Below, in pieces: positions 1 through 7,417 of a stretch of DNA of 29,445 nt. The notes under the pieces were generated by a model. It was not told the origin of the DNA, did not search any database, and was given only the letters and a program-made list of their open reading frames with translations. The position numbers were made by a program, and so were the translations under genes. Position 1 is the first letter of the stretch. Every line of letters starts with the position of its first letter. Origin of the DNA: a virus; IMG/VR virus record IMGVR_UViG_3300032289_001077, positions 1-29,445 of that record, one strand, 5' to 3'.

Positions 1-422
1 AAACGAACTGTGACTGGCTTGATCGCAGGGTCTGGAGTGACTGTTAAGGCCACGGTATTTCCAGTGCGAGAGACATTAATGGTGCCAATATTCCCATCAT
101 TGTCGATTGTTCCGTATTCGCTGACATTTACATTTGTACCGTCAACAAGAATTGTGAGTTCGGTTGCATAGAACTTGTTGTCCCCTGCAGAGGTCTTTGA
201 TATTGAAACAATATACTTGACCATGCGCCAAACTGTAGCGTCAAAGTTATCAACAACAGTTAAGTTCTCAATACCAGTGATTGTATTTTCATTATTACCT
301 GCAGAACCCAAGTCTGTTGACTGAGCAGTTGCGGTGTCGATTAAATCTACATAATTTTCTTGAGTAGGTCTATCTCCAGTCTGGAATAGACTCTTAACTG
401 ATGGAATTGATACTTTAGCCAT
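1..422 (-). CDS. Virion/tail-associated protein, 3' end outside window
   Basis: The reading frame opens with ATG at 420-422 and stays open for 140 codons to the window edge, so the C-terminus is missing. The N-terminus (MAKVSIPSVKSLFQTGDRPT) and a later segment rich in alternating Val, Thr and Asn look like a beta-rich phage structural protein; I do not recognise a family. The -10 hexamer TATAAT (complement of 429-434) ends 6 nt before the ATG and there is no SD, so the mRNA is probably leaderless. It lies downstream of other small virion-type genes on the same strand. Confidence 0.75.
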   Translation of the reverse strand, partial: MAKVSIPSVKSLFQTGDRPTQENYVDLIDTATAQSTDLGSAGNNENTITGIENLTVVDNFDATVWRMVKYIVSISKTSAGDNKFYATELTILVDGTNVNVSEYGTIDNDGNIGTINVSRTGNTVALTVTPDPAIKPVTVR

Positions 423-454
423 GTGGTAATTATAACCCCCTTTTAATAATATTT

Positions 455-661
455 TTAAAGAATATAGTTGCTGTAGCCAATAACCTGAAGTGGAATTGGA
501 GGTGGATTTGTTTTTGAATATCCAAACACACTTACATTTGTAAACTTAACCCTAAATGGCAAAACCTCTTGAACTCTTGCTTTTGGCTGTAAGTGATCTA
601 TACGAATTTTTCTTAAATCAAGGTCATGAATCTGTGCATGTGCTAATTGATGTGTTGGCAT
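455..661 (-). CDS. Small hypothetical virion-module protein (68 aa)
   Basis: A 68-residue protein with no recognised domain. Its ATG overlaps the TAA of the upstream gene in a TAATG junction at 659-663, typical of termination-reinitiation coupling, which supports both the frame and the start. The C-terminal half (PPPIPLQVIGYSNYIL) is hydrophobic and proline-rich. Its position between tail-type proteins suggests a structural or assembly role, but the sequence itself does not show one. Confidence 0.6.
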   Translation of the reverse strand: MPTHQLAHAQIHDLDLRKIRIDHLQPKARVQEVLPFRVKFTNVSVFGYSKTNPPPIPLQVIGYSNYIL

Positions 662-1050
662 TACTGTGTTATATCTTCAATGATAACCATTGATCCTTTG
701 GCTACCGTCCAAACTCTGCCTTCTGAAAGAAGTTCTGTAAGTTGTATATCGAAGATATCTCCTGTCTGAAGAAGTCTTGATTGAGATGATGTTAGTGTAA
801 CTGTAAAACTTCCTTCTTCATCTTGAAACTCAATAGGCTGAGGGGTTAAATCTAAAATTTTTGTATTTGTTGTTGGACGATAGATATCCATAGCAACTTG
901 CCAATCTTCAAGAAGCAATGGCTGTCTTGCATCATTAGTTACATAAACACGAAATGCTGCTGAATCTCCACGCACAACCGTCCATCTAATTTCTGGTGGT
1001 GCTGCACCTAATGCATAAGAGTCTGTGGGTTGATTTCTAAAAGTTGCCAT
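661..1050 (-). CDS. Virion protein with W-VVRGD N-terminal domain (129 aa)
   Basis: This protein shares its N-terminal pattern (IRWTVVRGDSAAFRVYV) with the protein at 8425-8820 (IQWRVVRGDTGSLRVEF), so the two are probably paralogues. The layout, a short N-terminal strand, a central 'I/F-DIQ-TELL' region and an ending of VWTVAKGSMVIIEDIT, resembles small baseplate or tail-fibre N-terminal domains of the BppU type; that assignment is by general resemblance only. An extended -10 (TGATATAAT) ends 6 nt before the ATG, so it is predicted to be leaderless. The next gene is coupled by TAATG. Confidence 0.75.
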   Translation of the reverse strand: MATFRNQPTDSYALGAAPPEIRWTVVRGDSAAFRVYVTNDARQPLLLEDWQVAMDIYRPTTNTKILDLTPQPIEFQDEEGSFTVTLTSSQSRLLQTGDIFDIQLTELLSEGRVWTVAKGSMVIIEDITQ

Positions 1051-1062
1051 TTGTTTATTATA

Positions 1063-1587
1063 TCACGACAAACCGTCCTTGAGTGCTCCCCAAGTACCGT
1101 TTCCTTTTGCCTCTACTATAACTATTCCATTAACATTGTCTGCAACTGCACAAATTCCCACTGCTGCAGATCCTCCTACTGGCCTAACATTTGTTAAACC
1201 CCCAGATGCTCCTACATAAAGTGTTTGTCCTGCAGCAAATCCAGAAGTATTCAAACCTTCCATAACTCCAGCAACAACCACAATTCCATCAGATCCATTT
1301 GCTGTATTGTTTTTTAATAAACCAAGTATTGGAGCAGTTGTTGATGGAAGTGCTTTTGCTATAGTTACTTTCCCATTTACTTTTCCATTTGTTGCATAAA
1401 CTGGAACACCTGCGCCTATTAAACTACCGCTATTATTATTAATTTCAATCTGAAAATATGACACCCCATACGCTGGAAGGATTGCGTCAAGAGATTCTGC
1501 TAATTTTTTAAAATCTCCGTGTACATTTACTGGTGAGTTTTCAAGGGGATACTTAACCCCAGTATTAGAATTAGCATAAGTAGTCAT
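1063..1587 (-). CDS. Tail-fibre/virion surface protein (174 aa)
   Basis: The frame could extend 6 codons upstream, but the start at 1587 (MTTYANSNTGVKYP) lies 9 nt after a TATAAT and fits the promoter-start pattern seen elsewhere. From about residue 50 the sequence carries a beta-type module with GVPVYATNGKVNGKVTIAKA, then GLNTSGFAAGQTLYVGASGG, then GICAVADNVNGIVIVEA. I know this arrangement from phage tail-fibre and head-decoration proteins, where it forms a compact beta domain exposed on the particle. No enzymatic residues are visible. Confidence 0.75.
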   Translation of the reverse strand: MTTYANSNTGVKYPLENSPVNVHGDFKKLAESLDAILPAYGVSYFQIEINNNSGSLIGAGVPVYATNGKVNGKVTIAKALPSTTAPILGLLKNNTANGSDGIVVVAGVMEGLNTSGFAAGQTLYVGASGGLTNVRPVGGSAAVGICAVADNVNGIVIVEAKGNGTWGALKDGLS

Positions 1588-1649
1588 AATAAAATTATTA
1601 TACACCCAGATTTGACTTTTGACTCAAAATTATGTTATACTTGTCAGTA

Positions 1650-1667
1650 GACACCTACCAGGGTGTC
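1650..1667 (+). promoter_or_regulatory. 5'-leader hairpin upstream of the lysozyme gene
   Basis: GACACC (1650-1655) and GGTGTC (1662-1667) form a perfect 6-bp stem with a TACCAG loop. A TATACT hexamer at about 1636-1641 lies just upstream, so the hairpin would be near the 5' end of the mRNA, followed by an AAGGAGG SD. It may be an RNA stabiliser or an operator that times lysis; this is inference. Confidence 0.45.
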
Positions 1668-1689
1668 ATTGTTTTCTAAGGAGGAAACT

Positions 1690-2250
1690 ATGATTAAATT
1701 TATCGAAAGAAACAAAGAGATCATTAGCACACTCAGTATCGTGGTATTAGTATCAGTTATGTCTAATGCTAATGCTACATCAGAACTAGATACTAAGAAC
1801 AATCTTAGCCTGAAACAGGCTCAGACATTGGAAACTGCCTCGAAAGAGGTTTTTTTGGTTTCTAAAGCAAAAAAACTAGAGAGTTTTGAGAATAAGGTTT
1901 CTCTTACTGATTTAGAATTAAAGGAACTGCTTTCTTTGGTAGGCTTCAAGGGTCAAGACCTTGTCGTTGCTTGGGCAGTGGCAAAGAAAGAATCTAATGG
2001 TCGTCCATTGGCTTTTAACGGCAATCACAAGACTGGTGACTCGTCTTATGGTATGTTTCAAATCAATATGATTGATACGCTTGGTCCTGATCGCAGAACC
2101 AAGTTTGATCTTGACTCTAACGCTGAACTATTCAATCCCGTCAAGAATGCAGAGATTGCATACTATATGACAAATGGTGGAGAAGATTGGTCTTCTTGGA
2201 AAGGCATTACGCCTAAGACCAGAATGTGGATGAGCAAGTTTCCTAAATAA
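1690..2250 (+). CDS. Signal-peptide lysozyme / transglycosylase-like endolysin (186 aa)
   Basis: The start at 1690 is set by the SD AAGGAGG five nt upstream; an upstream ATG at 1663 lacks one. Residues 1-29 form a basic N-end, a hydrophobic core (IISTLSIVVLVSVM) and a small-residue end (SNANA), so export by signal peptide or signal-anchor release is likely. The C-terminal half has the lysozyme/SLT fold signature: AVAKKESNG with the probable catalytic Glu101, then SSYGMFQINM (119-127). It should cleave the glycan backbone of host peptidoglycan. It is the only plus-strand gene in an otherwise minus-strand virion module and overlaps the convergent oxygenase gene by 8 nt. A terminator-like hairpin lies within its own coding sequence. 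Confidence 0.85.
   Translation: MIKFIERNKEIISTLSIVVLVSVMSNANATSELDTKNNLSLKQAQTLETASKEVFLVSKAKKLESFENKVSLTDLELKELLSLVGFKGQDLVVAWAVAKKESNGRPLAFNGNHKTGDSSYGMFQINMIDTLGPDRRTKFDLDSNAELFNPVKNAEIAYYMTNGGEDWSSWKGITPKTRMWMSKFPK
1837..1856 (+). terminator. Terminator-like hairpin inside the lysozyme ORF
   Basis: CCTC-GAAA-GAGG followed by seven T (1838-1856) has the shape of a short intrinsic terminator with a GNRA tetraloop. It lies in codons 50-56 of the lysozyme gene. The stem is only 4-5 bp, so it may be chance or a weak attenuator that lowers lysozyme expression. Confidence 0.3.
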
Positions 2251-2776
2251 TTGGACTGATAAACACCTGTAAGGTTATTCTACTGTTGGATGACTTTACA
2301 GGTGTTATTCCATGTAAATATCCAGAATCGTTCACAACTGCCCTATTAAATTTTGGCTCTATGTTTTTCCATTCCTGAGAGTCTGTATCAAACCAGTTAA
2401 ACATTCCTCCATCGTTATACTCCCAACCTTCATTCAGGTATACGGTTACGGCTCTGGTGTAAATGCCATCCGAATGTACTGGAATATAAGAGTCTTTTGA
2501 CCAAACATAAACCATAGCAGACCTTGAGGTAGTTAAAGGAATATCCCTATTTTTATCAAATACCATCGCATCTTCAAGGATTGACTGTAACTCTGGCAAA
2601 AATTCATCTGGAAGTTTAATACATACAACCACGGAACTATCTCCTACTATCCCTTTGTCCCAGGCTTGGTTTGTCCAAACATGGTTTGGCCCAGACTTAC
2701 CAGAAACAACATCTAGCCCAAACTTATAATATTTATGCGCTATCTCAATTGGCAAAAAATCTTTAAGTTCTTTCAT
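2243..2776 (-). CDS. 2OG-Fe(II) oxygenase (177 aa)
   Basis: The C-terminal half has the double-stranded beta-helix metal site in order: HSD (H101, D103), a distal His in SGYLHGI (H155) and the 2-oxoglutarate-binding Arg in NSRITLQ (R166). The proteins use Fe(II), O2 and 2-oxoglutarate; relatives hydroxylate protein side chains or small molecules. The start at 2776 is chosen because its ATG overlaps the TAA of the upstream oxygenase gene (TAATG); a TTG start four codons further up is possible. It is the last gene of a coupled string that follows the Val-Thr-Pro repeat protein. Substrate is not visible; fibre proline is the suggested one. Confidence 0.85.
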   Translation of the reverse strand: MKELKDFLPIEIAHKYYKFGLDVVSGKSGPNHVWTNQAWDKGIVGDSSVVVCIKLPDEFLPELQSILEDAMVFDKNRDIPLTTSRSAMVYVWSKDSYIPVHSDGIYTRAVTVYLNEGWEYNDGGMFNWFDTDSQEWKNIEPKFNRAVVNDSGYLHGITPVKSSNSRITLQVFISPII

Positions 2777-3372
2777 TATCTCATCCAAGAAACTACTGCG
2801 TATCTTGTTCCCTCTATTACTGGAGAAACCGAATGATTGTATACATATGTTGATGGAAAAAGCAGAAGTTCGTTTGCATTTGGCTTATAAGTTATATTAA
2901 ATCTTGGAAAAACAATCTCCCCGCCTTTATAGTCGTCATTAATATAGTAGACAAGAGAGAGCCTTCTGTGAACTTCTTTGTGATCATCGATATGATTAAG
3001 AAATTTTTGACCTTCTCCGTATTTTAAAATACTGTAAGAATCATGCCAGGTAGTCTCAAGTCGGTATTCTGACTTATATTCTGATTCGGCTGGACCAAAG
3101 GCAACTAAAAACATGTTTGATAGAGTTGCATTAAAAGCCTCATTCAAATTTGTAAAATCTTCAATAATTGAATTTGTGTATGGGACAGCAAATGTAAGTG
3201 TATCTCTATACTCAGTATCTACTTTTACTACGTCATTACTTCTGATATATGACGGAGCCCATTCTTTTTTTGCACTAAACATACCCTCTTCAATATCTGA
3301 AACAAGGCTTGTGTGATTTTCAATTACATCTGAATACACAACTATTCCTGGTGCTAGTTCTTTTTTATTCAT
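2776..3372 (-). CDS. 2OG-Fe(II) oxygenase, prolyl-4-hydroxylase type (198 aa)
   Basis: The pattern is close to P4Hc-domain proteins: HIDDH (H127, D129), then RRLSLVYYINDDYKGGEIVF, then LLLFPSTYVYNHSV with the distal His (H180) and a terminal Arg (R190, TRYAVVSWM). This family hydroxylates prolyl or related residues with Fe(II) and 2-oxoglutarate. The start at 3372 (MNKKELAPG) overlaps the upstream TAA as TAATG; two in-frame ATGs lie just upstream. It is translationally coupled to both neighbours, a Zn-ribbon protein and a second oxygenase, and lies downstream of the proline-rich fibre gene. Confidence 0.88.
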   Translation of the reverse strand: MNKKELAPGIVVYSDVIENHTSLVSDIEEGMFSAKKEWAPSYIRSNDVVKVDTEYRDTLTFAVPYTNSIIEDFTNLNEAFNATLSNMFLVAFGPAESEYKSEYRLETTWHDSYSILKYGEGQKFLNHIDDHKEVHRRLSLVYYINDDYKGGEIVFPRFNITYKPNANELLLFPSTYVYNHSVSPVIEGTRYAVVSWMR

Positions 3373-3611
3373 TACCATTTTCCAATTGGACATACTGCTT
3401 TTTCAAGTTTTGTTTTTACTTTCATAAAGCATCCACATTTTTTACATTGCGTAGTTAATTTTATAAGTTCTGGACATCCCTTACAAATAGAAAATCTTTC
3501 TTTTGCTTTATATTCGTCTGCCCACTCTGTTGTAGGATTTACTATATCCCAAGGTCTTGTTTCACCTAAATTTTGTCTATACTTTTCCCAAGGAGAAAGG
3601 TTTTCTTCCAT
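3372..3611 (-). CDS. Small Cys-rich Zn-ribbon protein (79 aa)
   Basis: Cysteines occur as CKGCPELIKLTTQCKKCGC followed by a later Cys in AVCPIGKW, a pattern typical of small phage zinc-binding proteins (DUF6171-like by memory). The start at 3611 follows the upstream TAA by one base; the longer frame has no better start. In other phages such proteins are found next to 2OG oxygenases near tail genes. Function is unknown; metal binding is inferred from the cysteine spacing. Confidence 0.75.
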   Translation of the reverse strand: MEENLSPWEKYRQNLGETRPWDIVNPTTEWADEYKAKERFSICKGCPELIKLTTQCKKCGCFMKVKTKLEKAVCPIGKW

Positions 3612-3612
3612 T

Positions 3613-3810
3613 TTATTCTGGTGCCTTAAACTCTGTACCGTCCCAAACTGAAAAGTCAGGAACAACTTGATCTTTATCAACAATTATAATTTTAGGGCTA
3701 GACGCTAATCCAGCACGAACTTGAGGACCTTTATTATATTTTTCATCATCAATATCTAGCACCCAAAATACTTCATTGTTTGCTAAGAATACAAATCTTT
3801 CATTTGCCAT
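3613..3810 (-). CDS. Small hypothetical protein (65 aa), first gene of oxygenase operon
   Basis: A 65-residue acidic protein with the ending DFSVWDGTEFKAPE. It has a clear SD (AAAGGAG) and an extended -10 (TGATATACT) about 24 nt upstream, so unlike its neighbours it has a normal leader. It opens the operon that continues with the Zn-ribbon protein and two oxygenases. I recognise the general type, a small protein near tail-fibre genes of marine and freshwater phages, but know no function. Confidence 0.7.
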   Translation of the reverse strand: MANERFVFLANNEVFWVLDIDDEKYNKGPQVRAGLASSPKIIIVDKDQVVPDFSVWDGTEFKAPE

Positions 3811-3852
3811 TTTTTATCTCCTTTCCTTTAAGTATATCATAATCATAAAATA

Positions 3853-6174
3853 TTAGCAATTGTTTATAAATGTGCTACAGTCTGAATCGGTGCATATTTG
3901 GTAATCTGAAGCACATGGAGTACACTCAATAGTGCATCCAGGCGTTACAACAGGAGTTACCACTACTGGTGTTACTACTACTGGGGTTACTACTGCTGGA
4001 GTAAAGTCTGGTGGGAAGAATGGTCCACCACAATTACAGTTGTTTGATAAAACTAGATCTGGACAACTTCCTGGAGTTCTACCCATTGTAACACTTCCAG
4101 TACAACCTTCATCGCACTCGGTAGTATATTGGAATAAAATTGTTTGGCAGTTGTCTACTGGAGTTACAACTGGGGTTACAACTGGGGTAACTACTGGGGT
4201 TACAACTGGGGTAACTACTGGGGTTACAACTGGGGTAACTACTGGGGTAACTCCACCAGGCACACAAGGACCATCTTGATCTATATTTGGACAAGAACCT
4301 GGAGTTATACAAGTTCTGTAATATCTCTCACCTGAAGGACATGATCCATCATCTCTTATTTGTCCATAAGACCCATCTGCTGGATAATATCTATCACATG
4401 TATTGCAATTTACTACAGGAGTAACAACTGGCGTTACTACAGGTGTTACAACTGGAGTAACAACTGGCGTTACTACAGGTGTTACAACAGGTGTTACTGC
4501 GCCAACAGGTCTTCCATCACTATCACAACACTGAGTTGGATCAAAACCACAAGGATCATATGGTGCAGAACATCCTGTTGGTGGTGTGACAACAGGTGTT
4601 ACAACAGGAGTCACAACAGGTGTGACAACAGGTGTGACAACAGGTGTTACCACAGGTGTTACTACAGGTGCAACGTATCCACACTGTGTTGAATTTTGTT
4701 CATAGAACCAATCACTAGCACAATCTATAGTTGAAGATCCGTTAGAGTATGTGCAAACTGCTCTTTCTCTAAAAGTTGTTCCTTCGCAATAACCTTCGTC
4801 ACTGCAACCAATCAGTGTATAGTTTCCTCTATTTATTAGGTTGCTTCCGACACAACTTGGTTGTGCAGGAGTGACAACAGGAGTAACTACAGGTGTTACA
4901 ACAGGAGTAACTACAGGTGTTACAACAGGAGTAACTACAGGTGTTACAGCAGGACAACATTCATGGGTGTCAGGATTATATGTATTTCCTGGTGGGCACT
5001 GCTCTTCATTTGAAGCATAGGCACATCCAGAACCTAATGTATAAGAACAGCACACATATTGTTGACTATTAGTTCCATTTGAATAGTAAACAGTATCCAG
5101 TCTTTCTCCACCTTGTGGACAATATGGATCTGCTATACATGTTCCGATTGTTCTACTTATTTCTGTTACAGGAGTTACTACTACAGGTGGAACCCAAGGT
5201 CTTCCATCACTATCACAACAAGTGTCTCCACATGGTGAATCATAACTTGAAGTCATGCCAGGGAATGGGCATGTTGCTGGTGTTACAACTACAGGTGTAA
5301 CTACTACAGGTGTAACTACTACAGGAGTTACAACTTCAGGTGTTACAACAGGAGTCACAACAGGAGTTACAACAGGAGTTACAACTTCAGGTGTTACAAC
5401 AGGAGTCACAACAGGAGTTACAACAGGAGTTACAACAGGAGTTACAACAGGAGTTACAACTTCAGGTGTTACAACAGGAGTCACAACAGGAGTCACAACA
5501 GGAGTCACAACAGGCGTTACGACAGGTGGGACTGCTACTCCTTCATAAACATCTCCAAATAAAACCCAAGAATCAGTATCAACTTTTACAATAGTTCCTT
5601 TGCTATACTGACCATCTAAAAATAATTGAGAATTTTTACTACCAATCAACACACCTGAAGAAGGAGAAAATGTTGTTTTTCCTGTTCCAACTTCAATAAA
5701 GTTGTATTGATATCCAACGGGTATTTGAACAGAAGAATTAGATGGAACAGTTAATGTCATTCCAGATGAAGTATTGAGCAAAATTGTTTTCCCAGCATCT
5801 GCAACTGATAATTGAAAGTTAGTTGTTTTTGTAACAACTGTTGTTTGAAGTGCAATAGATGAAGATAAACTGTTAATTTGATTCTGCAGATTAGTATTTG
5901 CAGTAGTTCTATTTGTTACTTCTGTTGCTAAATTTGTTGCTGCCGTGGTAGCATTTGTGGCATCTGTATTTGCTAACGCTTTTAAATATCCTGCAATTGA
6001 TTTTGTATTTATACCGTTTGGTGTTCCAAGTTCATTAGCGGTAGGAATTGTGCTTGATCCATAATGGTAGAGTCTTAAAGCCTCTTGGATGTCTGCTGCA
6101 TCTGCATAGCCAGGAATTCTGGTTGGGTATATCCCAGAGCCATCTAGCGTATCATCAACATATTCATTAGCCAT
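3853..6174 (-). CDS. Modular virion fibre protein with Val-Val-Thr-Pro repeat tracts and Cys-rich modules (773 aa)
   Basis: The N-terminal part (residues 1-70) is a phage structural segment. Residues 72-108 form a low-complexity Thr/Asn/Ala coiled-coil-like stretch (TEVTNRTTANTNLQNQI). Residues 118-207 form a beta module (NFQLSVADAGKTILLNT, LTVPSNSSVQIPVG, TFSPSSGVLIGSK, IVKVDTDSWVLFGD) that is common in tail fibres. From residue 217 on, tracts of (VVTP)n alternate with about seven cysteine-rich modules of 20-60 residues. The protein ends in one such module. The tracts should form extended polyproline-like spacers and the modules disulfide knots on the particle exterior. TGGTATAAT lies 17 nt before the ATG. 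The downstream operon encodes two prolyl-hydroxylase-type oxygenases. Confidence 0.85.
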   Translation of the reverse strand: MANEYVDDTLDGSGIYPTRIPGYADAADIQEALRLYHYGSSTIPTANELGTPNGINTKSIAGYLKALANTDATNATTAATNLATEVTNRTTANTNLQNQINSLSSSIALQTTVVTKTTNFQLSVADAGKTILLNTSSGMTLTVPSNSSVQIPVGYQYNFIEVGTGKTTFSPSSGVLIGSKNSQLFLDGQYSKGTIVKVDTDSWVLFGDVYEGVAVPPVVTPVVTPVVTPVVTPVVTPEVVTPVVTPVVTPVVTPVVTPVVTPEVVTPVVTPVVTPVVTPEVVTPVVVTPVVVTPVVVTPATCPFPGMTSSYDSPCGDTCCDSDGRPWVPPVVVTPVTEISRTIGTCIADPYCPQGGERLDTVYYSNGTNSQQYVCCSYTLGSGCAYASNEEQCPPGNTYNPDTHECCPAVTPVVTPVVTPVVTPVVTPVVTPVVTPAQPSCVGSNLINRGNYTLIGCSDEGYCEGTTFRERAVCTYSNGSSTIDCASDWFYEQNSTQCGYVAPVVTPVVTPVVTPVVTPVVTPVVTPVVTPPTGCSAPYDPCGFDPTQCCDSDGRPVGAVTPVVTPVVTPVVTPVVTPVVTPVVTPVVNCNTCDRYYPADGSYGQIRDDGSCPSGERYYRTCITPGSCPNIDQDGPCVPGGVTPVVTPVVTPVVTPVVTPVVTPVVTPVVTPVDNCQTILFQYTTECDEGCTGSVTMGRTPGSCPDLVLSNNCNCGGPFFPPDFTPAVVTPVVVTPVVVTPVVTPGCTIECTPCASDYQICTDSDCSTFINNC
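3943..5530 (-). repeat. Tandem 12-nt repeat tracts coding (Val-Val-Thr-Pro)n
   Basis: Blocks of a 12-bp unit lie at about 3943-4004, 4155-4255, 4413-4500, 4583-4675, 4865-4950 and 5275-5530, separated by unique sequence. Each block uses its own preferred synonymous codons (for example CAACTGGGGTAA near 4180 against CAACAGGAGTTA near 5400), which indicates that blocks expanded independently after they were seeded. Such tracts are prone to unit gain and loss. Confidence 0.85.
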
Positions 6175-6193
6175 TACATATCACCACTTTAGA

Positions 6194-6781
6194 TTATACC
6201 ACCGTAATTAGGAAATGAATGTATACAGTCCTGTTTAGTCCAATCCAATCACCATCTGAAAATTCAACGGCATTTATATCAACAGGTAGAACCTGATCTC
6301 CAGTACCTGATCTAAAAACTAATGGTTTAACAGTTATGGAGTGAGCAATAGGGTTTCCTGGGTCAGAGAATGTGCACTGAATATTAAAGTTTTCTTCAGT
6401 AAGTCCACCTATAAGGCTTAATGGTGCTATGTTTGATACTTTAAAGTCTACCTCGCTTGTTGTCTTTCCATTTGTAAAAGAAACCTCTCGTATAACGCTA
6501 AATTTGTCTGTCATAAGGGTTGCTGTGCTAACCCATGTATTTACTCCAGACACATTTTGATATTGATACATAACAAGGTAGTCCTCGTCTGTTGCCTGAA
6601 CATTAATATATAAATCAAGTAACTGTAAATCAGAAACATGGGATATAGTATTTGGATTTCCGTATCCTACAAGAAAAAGGTTTCCTCTTTCTCCTTGTGG
6701 TCCAAAATCAACTTCAACATTAACGTTGGCTGTACCACCAATTACTTTAACATCGTCGGATGATACAAAAATGTTTGTCAT
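6194..6781 (-). CDS. Virion/tail-associated protein (195 aa)
   Basis: The start at 6781 is chosen because its ATG overlaps the upstream TGA in an ATGA junction. The sequence is beta-rich, with a short collagen-like piece (FGPQGERG) near residue 27 and repeated polar strands; no catalytic motif is seen. It lies in a coupled string with the B-repeat protein upstream and the Val-Thr-Pro fibre downstream, so a role in the adhesion apparatus is likely. Confidence 0.75.
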   Translation of the reverse strand: MTNIFVSSDDVKVIGGTANVNVEVDFGPQGERGNLFLVGYGNPNTISHVSDLQLLDLYINVQATDEDYLVMYQYQNVSGVNTWVSTATLMTDKFSVIREVSFTNGKTTSEVDFKVSNIAPLSLIGGLTEENFNIQCTFSDPGNPIAHSITVKPLVFRSGTGDQVLPVDINAVEFSDGDWIGLNRTVYIHFLITVV

Positions 6782-7410
6782 GCAACTGTCCACTTAGGGT
6801 AGAGTTTTACATCTTCATTAACAAGAGCAATAGTTGATCCTGCTGTATAAAGAGTTCCACTACCGTCGGAGAACTTTGTCCATCCAGCAAAAGTAAATCC
6901 AATTCTTGCGAGTGTTCCATTGTTTGCAACGATAATGTTTTGTCGTGGAAGATACAAATTTGTGTCTGTTGGAACAGTACCACTAGTTGCGTTTGTATTA
7001 TGATATATAACTCTATAAGTTGGTATTGCTCTATTAGGAGTTCCAATATCTTGAGTTACATCATCTGTTACAGAAATAGATCCAGTTAAAAGTGTAAAAA
7101 TTTTATCGTATGTTCCTGCCCCTTGTGAATATACCTGAATATCATACACATAGGTAATAGAAGAATTCATTGCTGCTCCATTTTCTGGAGTTATTGCACA
7201 AGTAATATGTGTTCCATCTGTTGAGATTATTGCACTTCCAGTAATTTGTTCTGCAACTCCTGCTGCACCTCTAACTTTTGCAATTTTAAATGTAGCATTA
7301 CTGTAGTCATCTAATTGAAAAATAGATCCATCAGTCTTTTGAGGGTATACCTTAAACTCATGGGTGTCACCCTTATAGTAGTTTATATTAAGTTCTCCTG
7401 GAAATGCCAT
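6778..7410 (-). CDS. Virion adhesin with YKGD-type N-terminal domain and C-terminal InlB B-repeat (210 aa)
   Basis: The start at 7410 (MAFPGELNINYYKGDTHEF) is set by TGGTATAAT ending 6 nt upstream; the longer open frame upstream overlaps the previous gene. Residues 1-120 resemble the domain in the 661-1050 and 8425-8820 proteins (KGD..F.V, ATFKIAKVRG, YDIQVYSQG, TGSISVTDDVT). Residues about 135-210 match the Listeria-Bacteroides repeat (InlB B-repeat, Flg_new): RIGFTFAGWTKFSDGSGTLY followed by AGSTIA and a terminal LYPKW. That repeat is a beta-grasp-like surface domain in bacterial adhesins. On a phage tail it would be a receptor-binding or spacer domain. Confidence 0.82.
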   Translation of the reverse strand: MAFPGELNINYYKGDTHEFKVYPQKTDGSIFQLDDYSNATFKIAKVRGAAGVAEQITGSAIISTDGTHITCAITPENGAAMNSSITYVYDIQVYSQGAGTYDKIFTLLTGSISVTDDVTQDIGTPNRAIPTYRVIYHNTNATSGTVPTDTNLYLPRQNIIVANNGTLARIGFTFAGWTKFSDGSGTLYTAGSTIALVNEDVKLYPKWTVA

Positions 7411-7417
7411 GGTTTTA

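Noticed and set aside
1837-1856. Programmed frameshift at the T7 run in the lysozyme gene
   Set aside because: The zero frame continues into an intact lysozyme domain and no alternative frame stays open usefully.
3943-5530. CRISPR-like array
   Set aside because: The unit is 12 bp, in frame, without unique spacers of regular length, and codes a protein repeat.
3932-5594. Plus-strand ORFs across the repeat region (Thr/Gly/Val, Tyr/Asn/Trp or Gln/Leu repeats)
   Set aside because: They are antisense or frame-shifted readings of the VVTP repeat tracts; the minus-strand frame alone is continuous for 773 codons and has a fibre-type N-terminus.
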